Under the pieces are notes generated by a model. That model saw nothing but the letters and a program-made list of their open reading frames with translations, ran no database searches and was not told the origin of the DNA. From assembly GCF_018139145.2 (NCBI RefSeq), contig NC_059479.1:3596001-3660000 (forward strand): 64,000 nucleotides of DNA, written 5' to 3'. This document shows positions 14,301 to 26,959 of the stretch, in pieces. This DNA is from Gymnogyps californianus (lineage: Eukaryota > Chordata > Aves > Accipitriformes > Cathartidae). Positions within the stretch are counted from its first letter, which is position 1. Every line of letters starts with the position of its first letter. Position numbers and translations under genes: made by a program.

Positions 14301-15549
14301 GGTTGATCTTGGGAGGGATTATGTGCTTTTATGTAGGAATTGCTTTTTTAAATAACTGTTAGTATGTAGTTGAAGTTTAACGGCTAAGGTTTGGTTCTCT
14401 GAGGACTGGAAAACAATATGTTTACAAGAAAATGTGAAAAAGCTGGACATTAAAGAAGTAGTATGTGTTGCTAGCATATGATATTAGTGTACAAACAGGC
14501 AGAAGCACCTGAGTAGTGAGTCGATAGCTGGTGTTGGTTTGTGCTGGCACAAAAAAGCTTTTCGCTTTACTTATACCAGCGTGTTACCTAGATGCAATTG
14601 CCTTTAATGGAATTGGTCTTATTTGTGGAGAGGAGATGGGAGAGGAGGCTTTCTGTATATTTGTAAGGATTTTTAAAAACGGATGTTAGCATTAAGGATG
14701 CTCTGTGGAAGGAGGGTGCAAACTATCATTACATGGCCTATGTTAAGGTTTTGCTGTATTACAGCAGCCTTTGAAAAATGTTCCTTAAAAGCGGTGCTCT
14801 TCCCTGGGAATTGAGTCTGGGGGGAAGACAAGACGATACCCTGCTGTTGTCTCCTGTGGCTATCCAGGAGGGCACCTATTTCTGAAGAAGCAGCAATGCC
14901 AAAAGGAGCACAGGTTGCACTTGGATGTGCAGCATGTCATGCTCCCTCCTTGCTGAAGCCGAGCCTGTCCTTCTTCCAAGCTGACATGTGCTGCCCCTTT
15001 AGTTTTGTGCCTCTAATTGCTTCTGTCCTATGAAGAACCAGTGGGGGAAGGGGAGGATCGATCTCCAAGTATTTCTGTAGTAACACTGAGCATCAAATCC
15101 TCTATACACTTCCAGGAAAAAGAAGGCAAAATTTTGAAGAATGAAATGAGTATAGCAAAACAAACTGTTAGCAGTCGTCCCGATGCAGAGAGTTTCTCTG
15201 CTTACTGGGGTGTTAGTAGTCATACACGTACATTGGAAGAGTGCTAATATATAATAATTTTCAAGCTATCTCTTTTTTTCTGTGTAGTTTCCAGCCATTT
15301 TGTGTGTTTAAAATAAAGTGCTAAATCTCTGATTAGGGAAAATAATGCAAACTTGCTGTTTCTCAGATTGTTTTTGTAAAATAAAGTCATGCTTAACGCT
15401 GCTGATTACCAGAGGTCTCTCCTTGCCATGTAATATCCACTTAGGGTATTAGGAGCTAAATAATAGAAGACAAAACAAATGCAAATCAAAGAGAATAGAT
15501 TATACATGAGAAAAGTTTTGTTATGGATTTATTTTTTTTAAAACAAACT
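11318..15549. other. Gene-free stretch, likely intron
   Basis: AT-rich sequence with stop codons in every frame and only short chance ORFs. I see no repeat family, RNA gene or clear regulatory cluster. If the exon ending at 11317 is real, this is the start of its downstream intron. Confidence 0.5.
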
Positions 15550-15739
15550 TCCACTATTAGCAGCAATTGCCTCGGCTGTGCTATGTACTTATTTATGCAT
15601 CCATGCACTCTCTCTGTTGGCTCTTGGTAGAATAGGATGATTTGGGGCTGCCACTTGAATATCTGAAATGGGACTAAAAAGCTGTGGAAAGCAGAAGCAG
15701 CATTTCATTAAAAACCACCTTTGCGTAAACTCCTATTGC

Positions 15740-16025
15740 AGCCTGTGCGTTGTTCGGGGGTGCTCCTGCTCGGCGGCTGCTTGCGCGCAGATTGGTTTTC
15801 ATTGCTTCAAGCTGACCATATTTCCCTTTGAAATCAGGGCATTGGAGCTTTAACCTTGACACTGTGGTAATGCAGAAATCCTGCTGCACAGCCAGCGAGC
15901 TGGTGCTGGCGAGCGCGGAGCACCTGTGAGCACAGACTGTCGGGCTGGATCGGGGGCCCCAGGAGTGCCGAGGCTGCAGCTGCCGGGCTGCGCAGCAGTT
16001 GGAAGCGCTTCCTCGCTCCCTCTTG
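15740..16025. promoter_or_regulatory. CpG-rich patch, possible promoter or enhancer core
   Basis: Against an AT-rich, CpG-poor background this segment carries roughly fifteen or more CpG dinucleotides in under 300 bp, including GGCGGC, GCGCGC, GAGCGCGG and AGCGCTTCC. Its base composition allows long overlapping minus-strand ORFs (122 and 123 codons, within 15674-16202). They show no recognisable domain, and their cysteine- and arginine-rich sequence is what GC-rich DNA gives by chance. A local CpG cluster next to AT-rich motif-dense DNA suits an orphan CpG island or an unannotated promoter. No initiation site or first-exon donor can be assigned. Confidence 0.35.
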
Positions 16026-16473
16026 CCAAGCCCCCTGAGACCCACTAAAGGGTTTTAACTTTCTTTGGATGTATAATTTTTGTTGATTAACAGGAGTTCT
16101 GGGAAGGAGCCCTTTTGTAAAACTGATGACAGGGAGGAGCTGCCTGGGGCAGAGGCTGTCAAATGATCTCCTTTGTGACTGCGATAGTGCAAATATTACC
16201 AAGGAACCAAAAATCCCTGCCCTCTCCCCGGGGGCGGCAGTGCTTGAACATGAAACTCTTCATATCGCCAGAGATGAATCTTACAGGTTCTGTCTTTTTT
16301 TGCCATTTCAGATTACAGAGTGTTTTGGAATATGCAAACTTTACAATATCATTCTTTGGAGCAGAAAGGTCAGAGACTATTCCAGATATTAGGACGCCGG
16401 ATCTTGGCTTTCGTTGTTGCCGACTGCCTTAATTAGATTTGTTTTCCTAGATGTCTGAGTAGTTACTGCTGTC

Positions 16474-16698
16474 ATGGCTGAGAGCATTTTGGGTCCAACA
16501 CATTTTGGTTTTCCTCGTAGAGCTTTCACACGCTCTCCTGTATGGAGACGCAGAGGGTGGGAAAGGGTTTTCCAAGACACCCACAAGTGCTGGTCACGAA
16601 GATCTGGAAGAATGGTCCGAGTGGCGGGTGCTCGGGATGCGATAAACACTGTGTTGAAACACATACGTTTGAAGTTCAGTTTGGATAAAATCCGATGA
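16474..16698 (+). other. 74-codon open frame with CpG-containing codons, not called coding
   Basis: An ATG-initiated frame of 74 codons is rich in Arg and Lys and contains several CpGs, unlike most chance ORFs in the window. It matches no protein I know. No acceptor or donor defines it as an exon and no promoter is evident. It lies inside the regulatory-looking block, so conservation of the DNA itself, rather than of protein, would be the simpler reason for its unusual composition. Confidence 0.12.
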
Positions 16699-16959
16699 TG
16701 TTCCTTAAACAAAGCAGTAGAAGCATGACTGGCAGAGCAGTGTCAATGGCCACTGGAATGTCATCACTAGTGTCCATTTTGCAGGGGAAATATGCAGCAT
16801 TTTTGTCTCAAACATTGCAGAGTACAATATGAATTACTATAAAACTAAACCAGTTTCCCCATAATTTCTTTTCCATTCCCATAAAAATCCTCCCAGTCAC
16901 TTAAAAAGAAATATTGTTGAAAAAAGGGGGATATAAATATGTAATGTATTGATCATCTG

Positions 16960-17070
16960 CCACGCTCGGAGGGGAGCGCGGGGGTCCAGGGGTGCAAAGC
17001 CCAGAGTTGGCACGGGGAGGGCAGTGCTGCCTGCGCTGCCTGTGCTGGGCTTTGCGGAGGGGCAGCAGCC
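16960..17070. promoter_or_regulatory. Second GC/CpG-rich patch
   Basis: About 110 bp of GC-rich sequence (GGAGGGGAGCGCGGGG and similar) sits between AT-rich stretches. It contains a near inverted repeat: AAAGCCCAG around 16997 and CTGGGCTTT around 17045, about 40 bp apart. It may be the core of a regulatory element or a structured RNA segment if transcribed. Evidence is composition only. Confidence 0.3.
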
Positions 17071-17084
17071 CTCTCAAATTCCTG

Positions 17085-17720
17085 CAACTGCAAAACTAAT
17101 TAGTGAAATTAAGTTGAAAACGCTGTAAACAAGTGAAGTTGTTATTCATTCCATACGGCACTACAAATGTGGGAGGACATGTTAAATGATAAATTAGGCA
17201 TGAACTGCTTTAATCTGTAAGCTGAACATGCTAGCGAAGGGCCTGCATTTGTAATTAGTATTGGGGGCCACAGGAGAGTGGTGCCTCTTTTAAAACAGTG
17301 ACAGGGAATTGATCAGTTTAGGTTGCCGTGGCAACCAGGAGCCCTCCATCGCTTTCCCCGCGTTCTCCTATTATGCCGTCCCCGCGTTTAGAAATATATT
17401 TATGAACTGTAAAGATAAACTACTCAATAATGCAAAAGAGGCTACGATGCTCAAATGCCAAACTGACGGGGGCCAAGCGGATGCCTGACTACCCGATAAC
17501 AAGCTTAAGTGTTCTATGGTTGTCATGACATTTCTTTTACAAAGCAAATGATGTCTGCAGAAAAAAAAAAAATCTTAAAATTAGCCGAAAATGCAAATCT
17601 CTTTATGAGGCTGTCACCTTCATAATAACAGACAATAATTGATGATTTATGAGATGCCACCATAGCAACCAACTCCTTCGGCACCCCCTGGTTCCGCTTA
17701 TACAATAGGCTTGGGCTCCT
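17085..17720. promoter_or_regulatory. Motif-dense AT-rich block resembling a conserved developmental enhancer
   Basis: This non-coding segment is packed with homeodomain-type cores. They include ACTAATTAGTG near 17096, GTAATTAGT near 17251 and ATTGATGATTTATGAG near 17639. It also has a perfect octamer ATGCAAAT at 17591-17598. Single-copy texture, few mononucleotide runs apart from an A12 near 17560, and interspersed GC-rich words are typical of vertebrate conserved non-coding elements near or within developmental genes. I infer enhancer-like function from motif content alone. I could not name the element or its target gene. Confidence 0.35.
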
Positions 17721-20700
17721 GTGAAAAAGTTTCCAGTGTGAAGCTCAGGAGGTCTTCTAGTGTCTTACTCCATTTGGTCTTATTAAATGAGATTTGCAAA
17801 TGTTGCAGGGATTTTCGCAGTCATCCTACACATTAAGGGACCGAAGTACCTTTTGTAAAAGCTATGTAAATCATGACCGAAATAGGGTGGTTTCGATCAA
17901 AACCTTTTTAAGAAAATAAATAACTTTTATTTGCTATTCAAGTTGGAATGGAAGCTGGGACACACAAATCTCTGCTATATACTTGGCTTTTCAGAGTCCT
18001 TTGTCTAATACTTGTATTTAAAAGTATTGGTTACATAGATCAGCCCATTTTTTGCCTACTGGTGTCTAAGTTAAACTGACTATCATAGAAGAAATGGTGT
18101 TTTATTTGGATTGTAATTTCAATGACTGTGAAAGAAAGGCTTTTATTTACAAATGTATATTTAGATGTTTCACAGTTTGTTACATCTGCAGTGTTCTTCA
18201 TGAGAAATTAGTGCTTTGAAAGACTAAAAACTTTTTTTTAGATCACCGTCTTTTCTAACTGATAAAATCAAGTTCAGGAGAATTAGGGTCTGTAGTCTTG
18301 GATGAAGGTCGTATGGTACTAAGAGGTATCAGTTTAAGTAGTATTAGTGTCTTCATGTCCAAAGGCCATATTGTTTGCTCTTCTGTACGGGACTGGAGGG
18401 CATGAAAACCCTCATACCACAGTTCTGCATAACTTTGTAAAACTCAAGTCCCTAAATTTGTTACGTAGAAAGGCCAATTTAATGTTGAGGGAGAAGAACT
18501 GGCATTAGCAACTTCTGCTTAAGGTGGTTTTCCCCCCTCCCCAATAATTCCTTCCCTGCTCCTTGCCATTAATAAGTGGAGATTCCAAATGTGCCCTTTT
18601 TATTTCAGTTCTCTGTTTTAAAATGTGTTGTAGTAGGAGGAAAAATCCACTGATTAGAAAAAGCATTCTTAATATGTTAATTCTCAGCCCATATCTTAAG
18701 ATCCATACTCAGACAACGGTTCCAAAAAAAGGAATAGAAACTTGTTTGAATTAAGAATTCATGATCTTTCCCATTCTTTTTTACTTCGTCAGATATGACA
18801 ATTAGAGCTGTCAGTTCCAGAAAGTGATTTCTGGTAGAATAATGTCTTTCAGTCACCCTGCCTGATATATAGAGAAAAAAAGAATCAATAGATGGAAACC
18901 CTTTATGTTGTTACTGGTTATATTTAGGCATTTACTTTTCTGTTCACATTTTGATATATTGTTCCATTATTTAATTTAACTCTTTTTGTAACTTCTTATG
19001 GAATAATTTTGTATAGGATTAATTTATATGTTTATGTATGTGAGAAAAAATTGGAGATTCCTTTAGGCATTTAGGATGAAAACAAATAAGCTCGGTGGTC
19101 ATTCCACCCCCCGCCCCCGGCTGTGTCGTCTTTGCATCCTTGCCTCTAACTTCAGCAGAACTTGCTTCTGTTCACTTTCTCTGCCATTGACTGCTCCAAA
19201 ACAACAGACAGACAAAAAAAACCCCAAACCCCATAACATCTCCTACCTTATTATGGTTAACCAGATTTGAATACTGTAAAGAAAATACACAGAGTAAGAA
19301 CAGGAAGTAATAAAGGCTGTTACCTACGGTGATCAGTACAAAATGGGTATGATTTCTATTGCTGGACCCTTGAAAAACCCCTACTATTTTGTATATTCTT
19401 TTCCTTTTCCAGTGTTGCTGTAGTTTCAGGAGTATTGTGGGCATTTTCTGTGTTCCTCTGGAGCTGGGCTTGGTGCGGAGGTGTTCTCATTAGCATTTTA
19501 CAAGCTGTGTGTGTGCAGCAAGTGTAGAAATTGCAGTAAAATTTTTTGCAGTGTATTGACCTGAAGTCCATTTGAAGTTGATAAATACCAGCTGTTCAAA
19601 CAGAAAATTAAACAAAAGCAACTCAAAACTTACTCTGAATTAAACAGGTGAACAGTATGTAAGACAAAGCAGTTCCCCAAAGGCATTTTTAGTACATGGT
19701 CATTATTTAACTCCTGACTGAAAATAAACAATGCTGACAGAGTGTGTGTTGGGGGGCTATGATATATGAACAGTGTCAGTACTGTAGGCTGATAACCTAT
19801 AGCTTGACATCCTTATCTATAAACTTTGACAGATACATCAGTTTGTTATTGTCACTTTATTAACTTGCTTCTATGATAGCAGAAGATAATCTTTCTGAAA
19901 GTCTAACACAGCTAATACTTTACTAGGTAAAACACTTGGAAAAATGTCAACAAATTTTGTTTTTCCCCCCAAAGGAAAATCCTTTATAGTTCATTACATA
20001 TTGAGACAGTATTTCATAATATGGAACGGAGTTGTTTGCATATCAGCAGCAGACAATAAACTGTTTTGTCACATTAAATTATTTATGCCAGAGACATCCC
20101 GACAGCCTCTCTTAAAAAAAAATATATATATATTGCTAGGAAATGTAGTTGTGGCTGCTCGAACTGAACACTTGCTTAATAAATTAATATTTTGGTCTTG
20201 TGATTTTTAATTGGAAAATAACAGCTGTTCCTAGTTGGAACTGTCTACTTTGTCTTCTGGTGGTTTACAACAGAGCTGTAATAAAGATTTCACAAGCCTT
20301 CTCGCTCGCTCCATCCCACTCCCCGCTATCCTGCTGATGCCACGGGGGTGAGCGAGGGGACAGAGCTTGAGCTGAAGCAGCGTCACAGAATGTACAAAAA
20401 CGGTTCTGACTTTTTTTTAAACTCTCAATCTTACTTCAGAATGTTAGTGTGAATTATACTTCCAAATGAAGCATTTTTTTCATGTTCTCTGAAACAGAGT
20501 TCTTTAAGATTTGTTTGAATCTGAAACTTTAACCAACATCTGTTGCATCACTTTGTGCCAGACTTCTTCCCCTTAACTCCTGCCCCATCTATCTTACACT
20601 TAACAACGCATTATATTTTCAAGGCTGTATATCCATGGGCGTTTACCAATGAAGGAGTTAGGAAATGATCCTTTAAATGCTCATTCGTTTGCTTATTTTT

Positions 20701-23700
20701 ATACAAAGCAGTAAGGCAAGGCCAAGCCGCTCACAAGCTGCCTGTACCCACAGCACGCTCGCAGTGTACATCAGCAGTGTCGTGGTCCTTTGGGGTGGGT
20801 GGGGGAGTAATTAAGGGCTCTAACAGGGCAGCAGAACTCAAGTCGCACAAGCAGCCTGATTTCTGAAATTACATGATTTTGGGGTGCTTGTGTTGTCTCA
20901 GTAATGGTCTTTTAAAATTACTGTGTGTATGTGTGATTACTTGAGATTTTTAGAAACTTAATCAAAACCCTCAGAACTTCTATAATCTGCAGCCAGTGTC
21001 ACCCATAAGGGTCCTATAGTTACTGGACTGTCCAGACCTGCCATAGGGACTGATGGAATAGCTGTAGCTACAACATGCTGCAGTCATCTGTATGAGCCAG
21101 CATTGGAAAGAGGTGGACACCTTTGGCAGTGCTTTTCATTGATATTTACTGCAGTGGAAATGTTGAGCTGCACTTGTCTTTGGAGAGTACTAGCGAGTAC
21201 AAATTTTCTGCCAGTCTTCCACAGCTCACATGACAGGCTTTTCTTCCCTTCTCTGCTCTACCACCACTTCGTTACTTCTTTCACGTGCCCTCATCTTTCA
21301 TCTGTCTTCCTCAGACTTGCCCTCCTAGTCCTCGTTTTCTTGCCCTGTAAGGTCTTGTCTCGCTCCTCTGTACTCCAGTTATCCTGAAATTAGATCTCTG
21401 CTCCCACCCTGGTTTGTAATCTCATTTTTCAGTCGTTTCAGGTGTCTCCTTTCCAGTACATATTTCTTTGTCCCCAATCTGTTTGCACGACCATCTCCTC
21501 AGGATCCTTGCCCCTGTTGGCTTTAGCCCCATGCTTCGTCCTGCAGCTGCTTACCTCAAACGCAACTCTGGTTTATTCTTGCCTTGAAGAGATAGGAAGT
21601 AATTCCCCAGTGTCTTGAAATGTTCCATTTCTTCTGCGAACTATGTTTCAGGGAGGGAGGACCTACTGAGGTTAATGCTGGGAAGCCAGAACAGATTTGG
21701 AGAGAAAGGGGAAGGCAAAATTAAAGTGACAGTGGGATATGGGGTTATAGTTGATCTAAGCAGTAATTTAGGAGAGGAGGAGATCCAGGCAGGAATTTAG
21801 ACCAGTTTGAGCTGAGGCCCCAGTTCGCTTTGTTGTATAAATTTTAAGAGAGTTGACAATGCTAATTATCACATGCATAATACTGGGAATGGGGGAAGGG
21901 ATGTTAATAAAAGGGAAGTTCAGTTTATATTATCCCAATTAAGTATGAGAAAATACAGATTTTCAAAATTTGACAGCTTTTCCAAAAATAGGTGTTGTGA
22001 GGGTCCCCCAGACCCAAATCTATTTCTGCTATATAGAAGTCAGTAATAAGAAACATAGGAGTGTAAAAGGACTATATGTAAAGAGAGTGCTGTCATTATA
22101 ATAGCAAATGATAGTATTTTTCTCTTGCCTATTTCTCCAGAACAGTTCAATGAGCTCTTATCAACATTATACATTTGTATGATTTTCATAAGAGACTCTG
22201 CAACCAAGCCTGCCCAGGGTATATTACTGGAGCTTACATATATTTATTGTTTGGTTTTGTTACGGTAATAGTATTATGTAGTATAGCGTTGTTATTTCAC
22301 AAATGAAATAATTGGTGTTCCAAGTCAAAGCTGTATGGATGAGAAAATATTAGCTTTTATAAATGGTCCTGATTTTTTTTTAATGAATTTGTAGATACAT
22401 GCTGACATTTTTGGAAAAAATGATGCAGAATAAACGCAGTTTTTAAGGAGATATGTGTGGCATCAGAGAAAAATCTCACAGTATAACATTTGGTCTCTTT
22501 CTTCTGTTCTTTATTTAGGTAAAAGTGATGTTCCTAATTTAACCTAATACAAGTTTAGCATGGCCTAAAAAAGTAAATCATAAGAGAAGTTCCCTGGTTG
22601 AAGAGCTGTAATGAAACATAACTTGAGGAAGACAAACTCCTAATTCCTCTTAAACAGATAGAATTCTGCAGTATGTTGGTAACTAAACAAAATGGTCATA
22701 AACAGAATAAGAAGGATTTAAAAAACAAAAAGTAAAGAATTGTGGCATTGATATTAATATCATAATGCATTGTAATCAGTATAACTCTTTAGATATTTTC
22801 CCTGACTGTGTATATCTAGTGCTGCATCAGTTCTTTTGCAGCTGCATTGCAGACATGCTGCCACACAATTTTTGGTATACCCTTGATGACTTTTACTACT
22901 ATATCACAGTGTCAGCTGCATGACAGCAGCAGTGTTCCTGGATCAATATTATATTATGTCATTTTGTGCTATGACAGAGAGCTGTATAAAACTTCTAGAT
23001 TTGCTTCTTTGGAAATGTCCAGCTGAAACTAAAAATGGCCTGATAACAATCTGCAGCAGAAGTAGCGTATGAAAATGAAAAGGAGTGCATGAGGGAAGTA
23101 AGCGTATAGGAAAACAAGAGGGTTCAGGCTTTGAGATACAAGATAAGAAGAGGTAACACTGCTTTTTACATTGGGTTATATCATTGCATTCAGAGATTTT
23201 AACACACTGTAGGTAACGTTTTCGTACCTTTGAATCCCCTAGATTTTGCTCCATTTCTCAGGTAGAGTAAGACTATGTAGTCTGTTACCAATCATTTATG
23301 CAAGAAACAGGGTAATTATACCTACCCACATCAGTTAGTGGGTCAGGAACTCTCCTGACAGTATGATTTAGGAACTACTTGTTTGTTCGGCTGGTTTCTT
23401 CCTCTTCTAACCTGTTGTTCTGAACAAGTGGAAATGTTAATACCAGAGGTGAATAAATGTGTTCTCTAGAATGCACATCCTGAAAAAGGTGTTGTGCATG
23501 TTTACATACTAGTTTGCTAATGTAATCACCAAGATTTTAAATTAGAATTAGAGTGGGATGACAAAAGCTTGGAGGTTAGTATAGATAGCGACAACTGGTC
23601 AAGCCTTTACAAAAGCAGAGGTATGAAGTTATTGTTAATGTGTTTAAAGCAGGTACAAGAAACATGCTGGTGGATTGGTTCCAGGTCACCTTTAAGTTGT

Positions 23701-24829
23701 GTTGTAATCTAAGTAGTACAGGGAAATAAACAGGAAAAACAAAAAAAGAATTTTAATATATGATCGTAATTTATGGTTGTTATGAAAGAGAGTTGATCAG
23801 ATAATTCGCATAGCTAGAGCATTATTGTAAAGGATATGGCTTGTTCAGGAAGCAAAGGCAACAGAAGAGGAAAGAGCTGTTGCCTTATAAAACAGGGCAT
23901 GTGCTTTGCTTGGAGGTCCAGGCTATGGAGGGAGATGGCATGGGAGAAGAGCATTGGATATGATGGTAGCCTGCTCTTAAAGGCCGCCAAAGCAGGAAGG
24001 ATCCATGTGGATTCAGGTAGAATCATCCAAAGCACAGGACTTCGTGGTAATGAGAATTTTCCAGTCCAGACATACAACCAGCACGTACTGGAATGCTTTA
24101 CAGAAGCTTTTTTTTTTTTAGATATAAGATAGAGAAAGCAGCTTTAAAGGACAGTTTATTGGTTTTTTTTTAAACTCAGGTATAACCAGGAAAGAAGAAC
24201 TAGTTGAGAATGTCAAAATGTAATGGAAATTGGGTGAGAGTGGCTATGAAATGATAGAGTTTGAGCCATATGACAAGTAGAAGAAATAACATATAATGAA
24301 AACAGTGCCTTAAAATTATTCAGACTGATGTATTTGAATTGGGAGATAAGAACTCCATGGCAGTAGAAGGGTAAAATTTTCAAGAAACCTTGCAATTCCT
24401 TTAAAAATAAATTAATATGGGCATAAATACAAATGATTCCATCGCAGAGTAAAGATAGCAACTGTAGAAAGAGGTCAGATTTGCTAAGTTAGGAATCTTT
24501 CTATGACAGTCTCAGAAGCAGTTATGCCAAAGAGGGAGAGGTGAAGGTGAAGGCAGTTGGGTTAGAGCAGAATAGCATGAGCATATGGGGACAGTATCAG
24601 AAAAGAACAAAGTGAGATGCAATCAGCAGACACCTTCCAAAGTAAGAGGAAATCATTCTACATGTCCATCTTGGGAAGAGGAAAGCAAGGGTTGATGTGC
24701 CGCAATGTGAAGGGAAAGGTAGATGGCGCTGGGAAGACGGAAGACTTTCATGGTTTCAGGTTACCTGCAATTAGATGTCTAACACAATTAATAGTGGTGA
24801 CAAAAGTGCAAGATCTAAACTGGAGCGAG
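17721..24829. other. Gene-free stretch with a pyrimidine-rich patch
   Basis: No gene or recognised repeat is visible. The segment at about 21240-21560 is strongly C/T-rich on the plus strand (TTCCC, CTCC and TCTTCC words) and slightly more GC-rich than its surroundings. It might be an old unclassified repeat, but no family can be named. A short TA array lies near 20123. Sequence at 24480-24829 could be more of the decayed CR1 that follows, diverged too far to align by eye. Confidence 0.45.
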
Positions 24830-25360
24830 AAAAGAAGTGTGACAGAAAGCTTATTTAGGTTAGACGTTTTCAAATCAGCTGGGTCTGATATAATGTAGTT
24901 AAGGAATGGTGGATGAGATGCCGGAGTGATTAATGGCTAACTTTGAGAAGTCATGGAGGGACAAGTGAGGTATCAGGAGAGCGGAGACAAGGAAGGAGGA
25001 GGAAATGCTTGAAAATAATAGACCACTCAACTTCAGATCGACTAGAAAAATACTGCGACTAATAAACTGTTTGTGAGTGCCCAGGAGATAACAGACAACA
25101 TGGATTTGTCAAGAGCAAATTATGTCAAACTAATCCAGTTTCCTTTTATAAAAGAACGACAGTCCATAGAGGACAAAGGTGAAGCAGTAGATATGTGTCT
25201 TCGCTTCAGGAAGGTTTCTGATAGTTTCTCACATAGTGTGGAAAATGCGGTCTAGGTGAAACGAATAAGGATAGATGCAAAACGGGTTTGAAAATTGTAC
25301 TTGGGAGAGTATTTATCAGTACTCTGTCAAAATCAAATGCAGGGGAGAGACTGGGAGCAC
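24830..25360 (+). mobile_element. Decayed CR1 LINE, reverse-transcriptase part of ORF2
   Basis: The order of conserved words matches the reverse-transcriptase region of CR1 ORF2. A TTCAAATCAGCTGGGTCTGA segment starts near 24869. A GGGACAAGTGAGGTATCAGG-like stretch is near 24958, then AATAGACCACTCAACTTCAG near 25016. The best-preserved part follows, around 25100-25250, with readable residues DLSRANYVKLIQFPF followed by GEAVDMCLRFRKVSDSFSH. This corresponds to the usual segment in which a conserved Asp-Phe...Lys-Ala-Phe-Asp stretch marks the palm. The catalytic Asp-containing word has drifted, and stops and frameshifts break the rest. Neither the 5' part nor the 3' tail is present nearby, so this is an internal fragment of an old insertion with no activity. 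Confidence 0.72.
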
Positions 25361-25656
25361 AGCGGTTGTGTAGATGATCAATGTACCATACACCGAATAC
25401 AAGTCAGCAGTTCTGTGGTGGTATGAACATGGGAAAACTGTGCTGGGTGGCATAAAAATAAATACTGCAATTGCAAGGCAAGGTGGGGTAAGTTGAAATT
25501 TTGTGTCTGATTTTTGAAGCTAAAATTTTAAAAAAATTTGGACCAAATCAAAGGAATCCAGTGCAACAAGCGTCAGAACTGTAGAATGGTTCATGTAGAA
25601 AACAGCAAGTAGTAAAACGCTAATTTCAGATATTTTCTCAAAACTCACATTACCTT

Positions 25657-25672
25657 TACTAGTTAACTAGTA
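25657..25672. repeat. 16-bp perfect palindrome
   Basis: TACTAGTTAACTAGTA reads the same on both strands with no spacer. In AT-rich DNA of this length one such palindrome is not far from chance expectation. No protein-binding role is implied by the sequence alone. Confidence 0.9.
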
Positions 25673-26939
25673 TGGAATTCTGCCTCCATAATACCTTGAT
25701 ACTTAGTAATAAGTTGAAATTAAAGTAATGTTATTTCCTTCTCTTCTGATGCTTTACTCTTTGTAACAATGAGGATATTATATTCTGTCATCACAGTTTA
25801 GCTCCTTATGCCCATTGTAACTCTGTTAGGACAGGGGTTTATTCCTCTAACCCTAAGGACATGGGGTTCATGATCTCTCAAAACTGCCCTGCGTATAGAA
25901 CTCTTTAATTTGCCTTTACCAATGAGGGGTGGGGGAGAGAAAAAGGAAAAAGAGAGACCCTCTTCTTCCTGACGTGTTTCAGGCTTCACTGTCCAGTACA
26001 GGGCATATTAACGCTTACTGTGTTAAACAGCATCTCGGGAAGAACTGGCATATTTGTTCTTTCTGGGAGTTTTATTCAGAAAATGCAGCTCAATCAAAGT
26101 GCTAAAACAATGTATCTTTTTAAGAACACATAACTTTTTTTATTCCTCTTGACTAACGGTGTTGCCAAATACTCAAGAGTAGTCATTCCACTTAATAAAC
26201 ATTTTTTAATAACTTTAAAAGACAATTTATTCTTCCCTTAATATGACAGGTTTTTATCCCTAGGGGATGACTGGGTATAGGTTAGAGCTCAAGGGCCAGT
26301 TTCTTTGCTAGGTCAATCTTCATCAGAGGACCTAGAATGAGGTGGAACTTATCCCCACGTGTTTGGTATAGATGCCTGCCAGTGGTAGAGCTTGGTGAGT
26401 CCATCAGGTGTGCTTTCCCACTTGTGTGACAGGAATGTTGTGTGTGTCTGTCTAACTGAAGCTGTAATTAATCCTAATCATTTCCATTCCAAAATTATGA
26501 ATTCTAGCAGCCAAATTTTGTGCCAAATGCTACATTTCATAAATATTATTACTAGAACCAAAATGAATATGAATCTGTTTGCAGTACAAAGGAGAGCGTA
26601 GTAGCAACAATGATTAAGACAGGATAGCATGATGGATCTGTACCCAAATGTTACTATTTGCATAGATAGGATAAAAATGAGTTCTTACTGAACTTGTTTT
26701 GAGAAAGGTAGGATACTTACATTACAATTACTAGGTAATTTTTCCAAGCTTTTGCTTTCTCATGTGCAAATGCTATCAGTTACATAGGATTAAGTTGTGA
26801 CCTAAGGATTATAGTTCATGCTCAGCATCTGAGCTAAGTTTCGGACAGGTATTTCCTGTCTTATTTTCTTCCAAATTACAGCTAATATTTTTAGCTTAAA
26901 ATATTGTGTTGCCCAGGATGGAATCTGAGACCATTTCAG

Positions 26940-26959
26940 TTTTTTTTTTTTTTTTTTTT
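26940..26959 (+). repeat. Poly-T run (T20)
   Basis: Twenty consecutive T residues. They could be the complement of an old retroposon poly-A tail, but no recognisable retrocopy or target-site duplication was seen beside it. Confidence 0.9.

Noticed and set aside
15674..16202. Two overlapping minus-strand ORFs of 122-123 codons
   Set aside because: They lie in a CpG-rich patch where stop codons are rare, overlap each other in different frames, and show no domain or plausible splice structure.
16312..16368. Possible 57-bp exon between TTTCAG and AAAG|GTCAGA
   Set aside because: It is short, the donor is poor, and it sits inside the regulatory-like block. There is no protein match.
23814..24132. 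Overlapping ORFs of 87 and 98 codons on opposite strands
   Set aside because: No domain or splice signals. They are typical chance ORFs, possibly in unrecognised old repeat sequence.
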